Positions 5,171 through 5,626 of a DNA stretch of 5,626 bases are shown piece after piece; positions within the stretch are counted from its first letter, which is position 1, and each line of letters begins with the position of its first letter. Made by a program: the position numbers and the translations under genes. Source of the DNA: Rhodospirillaceae bacterium (GTDB lineage Bacteria > Pseudomonadota > Alphaproteobacteria > UBA11073); contig DPZW01000063.1 in the NCBI GenBank assembly GCA_003536545.1, positions 579 through 6,204 on the forward strand. Reading direction: 5' to 3'. The notes beneath the pieces are model-generated. The model saw only the letters and a program-made list of their open reading frames with translations, searched no databases and was not told the DNA's origin.

Positions 5171-5626
5171 TCATGCCGGATACTGCAAGACGTAATCAAA
5201 CGGCACATCCAATAAATTTCTGCCGCCCAATCCATCCAGTTCGATAAAAGTCACAGCAGCTTTCACATCACCGCCTAATTTTTTTAATAAAGTCACCGCC
5301 GCCGACAATGTTCCGCCAGTGGCAAGCAGGTCATCAACAATCACAATGCTTGCACCTGGCGGAAAAATTCCACTTTGTGCTTCCAGTGTGTCTGATCCGT
5401 ATTCAAGTGAATAAGAATGTTCAATCACATCACCGGGTAATTTTCCTTTTTTGCGCACCATCAAGGCACCGCATCCCATATGCATCGCTAATGCACCCGC
5501 AAACAAAAACCCGCGCGCATCAATGCCCGCAATATACTGCGGATTGTGTAGTTTTACGCGTTTTTCCATTTGGTGCACGGCCTCTTTCCACGCCTTGGGA
5601 TCAGCCATCATGGTTGCAATATCGTA
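5171..5626 (-). CDS. apt: Adenine phosphoribosyltransferase, C-terminal part (5' end outside window)
   Basis: Purine-salvage enzyme that converts adenine plus PRPP to AMP and pyrophosphate; cytosolic. The visible 151 residues run from YDIATMMADPKAW to the end and stay open to the right edge, so the internal Met codons at 5611 and 5608 are not the start. About 20-25 N-terminal residues are missing, including the usual F-P-x-x-G block. From the window edge, GIDARGFLFAG is at about 34-44. The APT-specific VRKKGKLPGDV with SYSLEYGSD is at about 57-79, and the PRPP-binding loop IVIVDDLLATGGT at about 94-106. The end, GGRNLLDVPFDYVLQYPA, fits the normal APT C-terminus. It runs toward gcrA, with 170 bp between the two; whether they share a transcript is unclear because gcrA appears to have its own control region. 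Confidence 0.97.
   Translation of the reverse strand, partial: YDIATMMADPKAWKEAVHQMEKRVKLHNPQYIAGIDARGFLFAGALAMHMGCGALMVRKKGKLPGDVIEHSYSLEYGSDTLEAQSGIFPPGASIVIVDDLLATGGTLSAAVTLLKKLGGDVKAAVTFIELDGLGGRNLLDVPFDYVLQYPA

Noticed and set aside
5025..5174. 49-residue minus-strand frame starting ATGATG with an ATGA overlap on the apt stop
   Set aside because: The overlap geometry suits coupling, but no Shine-Dalgarno is present and the product (MMQFGSAKKMMVKMKK...) is not protein-like; the alternative frame through the same DNA looks more coding.

Overview
The window looks like chromosomal DNA from an alphaproteobacterium with about half G+C. The clearest marker is a GcrA cell-cycle regulator on the minus strand, a family essentially confined to Alphaproteobacteria. 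A SURF1 oxidase-assembly factor, a YqgE/AlgH protein and a protein ending in a rickettsial 17-kDa-antigen-like domain fit the same class. Gene density is high. I see no mobile element, RNA gene, CRISPR array or phage gene. I cannot name a genus.

Layout, left to right. (1) The 3' two-thirds of asd (aspartate-semialdehyde dehydrogenase, cut by the left edge) is followed with a 4-base GTGA overlap by an ElaA-type GNAT acetyltransferase. A weak hairpin plus T-run closes this pair. (2) A small secreted protein (1233-1700) has a signal peptide, a His-rich stretch and a four-cysteine 17-kDa-antigen-like C-terminus. Its last codons form the left arm of a likely terminator. (3) A 466-residue protein (1758-3158) of no family I recognise carries HEATH, which fits HExxH, and then REVMAD, suggesting an uncharacterised zinc metallopeptidase. 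(4) SURF1 (3201-3911) overlaps a YqgE/AlgH protein (3895-4464) by 17 bases. (5) A bidirectional terminator separates these from the convergent minus-strand gcrA (4521-5000). Upstream of gcrA lie 170 bp of structured intergenic DNA and then apt (adenine phosphoribosyltransferase, cut by the right edge).

The genes are mostly housekeeping functions that do not form one pathway: lysine/threonine/methionine precursor synthesis, cytochrome oxidase assembly, purine salvage and cell-cycle transcription. The points most worth a second look are the orphan HEATH protein; a back-to-back pair of GANTC (CcrM methylation) sites upstream of gcrA, whose product reads methylated GANTC; three consecutive plus-strand genes that lack a Shine-Dalgarno and have a -10-like hexamer just upstream of ATG, suggesting leaderless mRNAs; and a coding-like reading frame running out of the end of apt into the intergenic gap. 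I did not find convincing evidence of a complete new multi-gene system.
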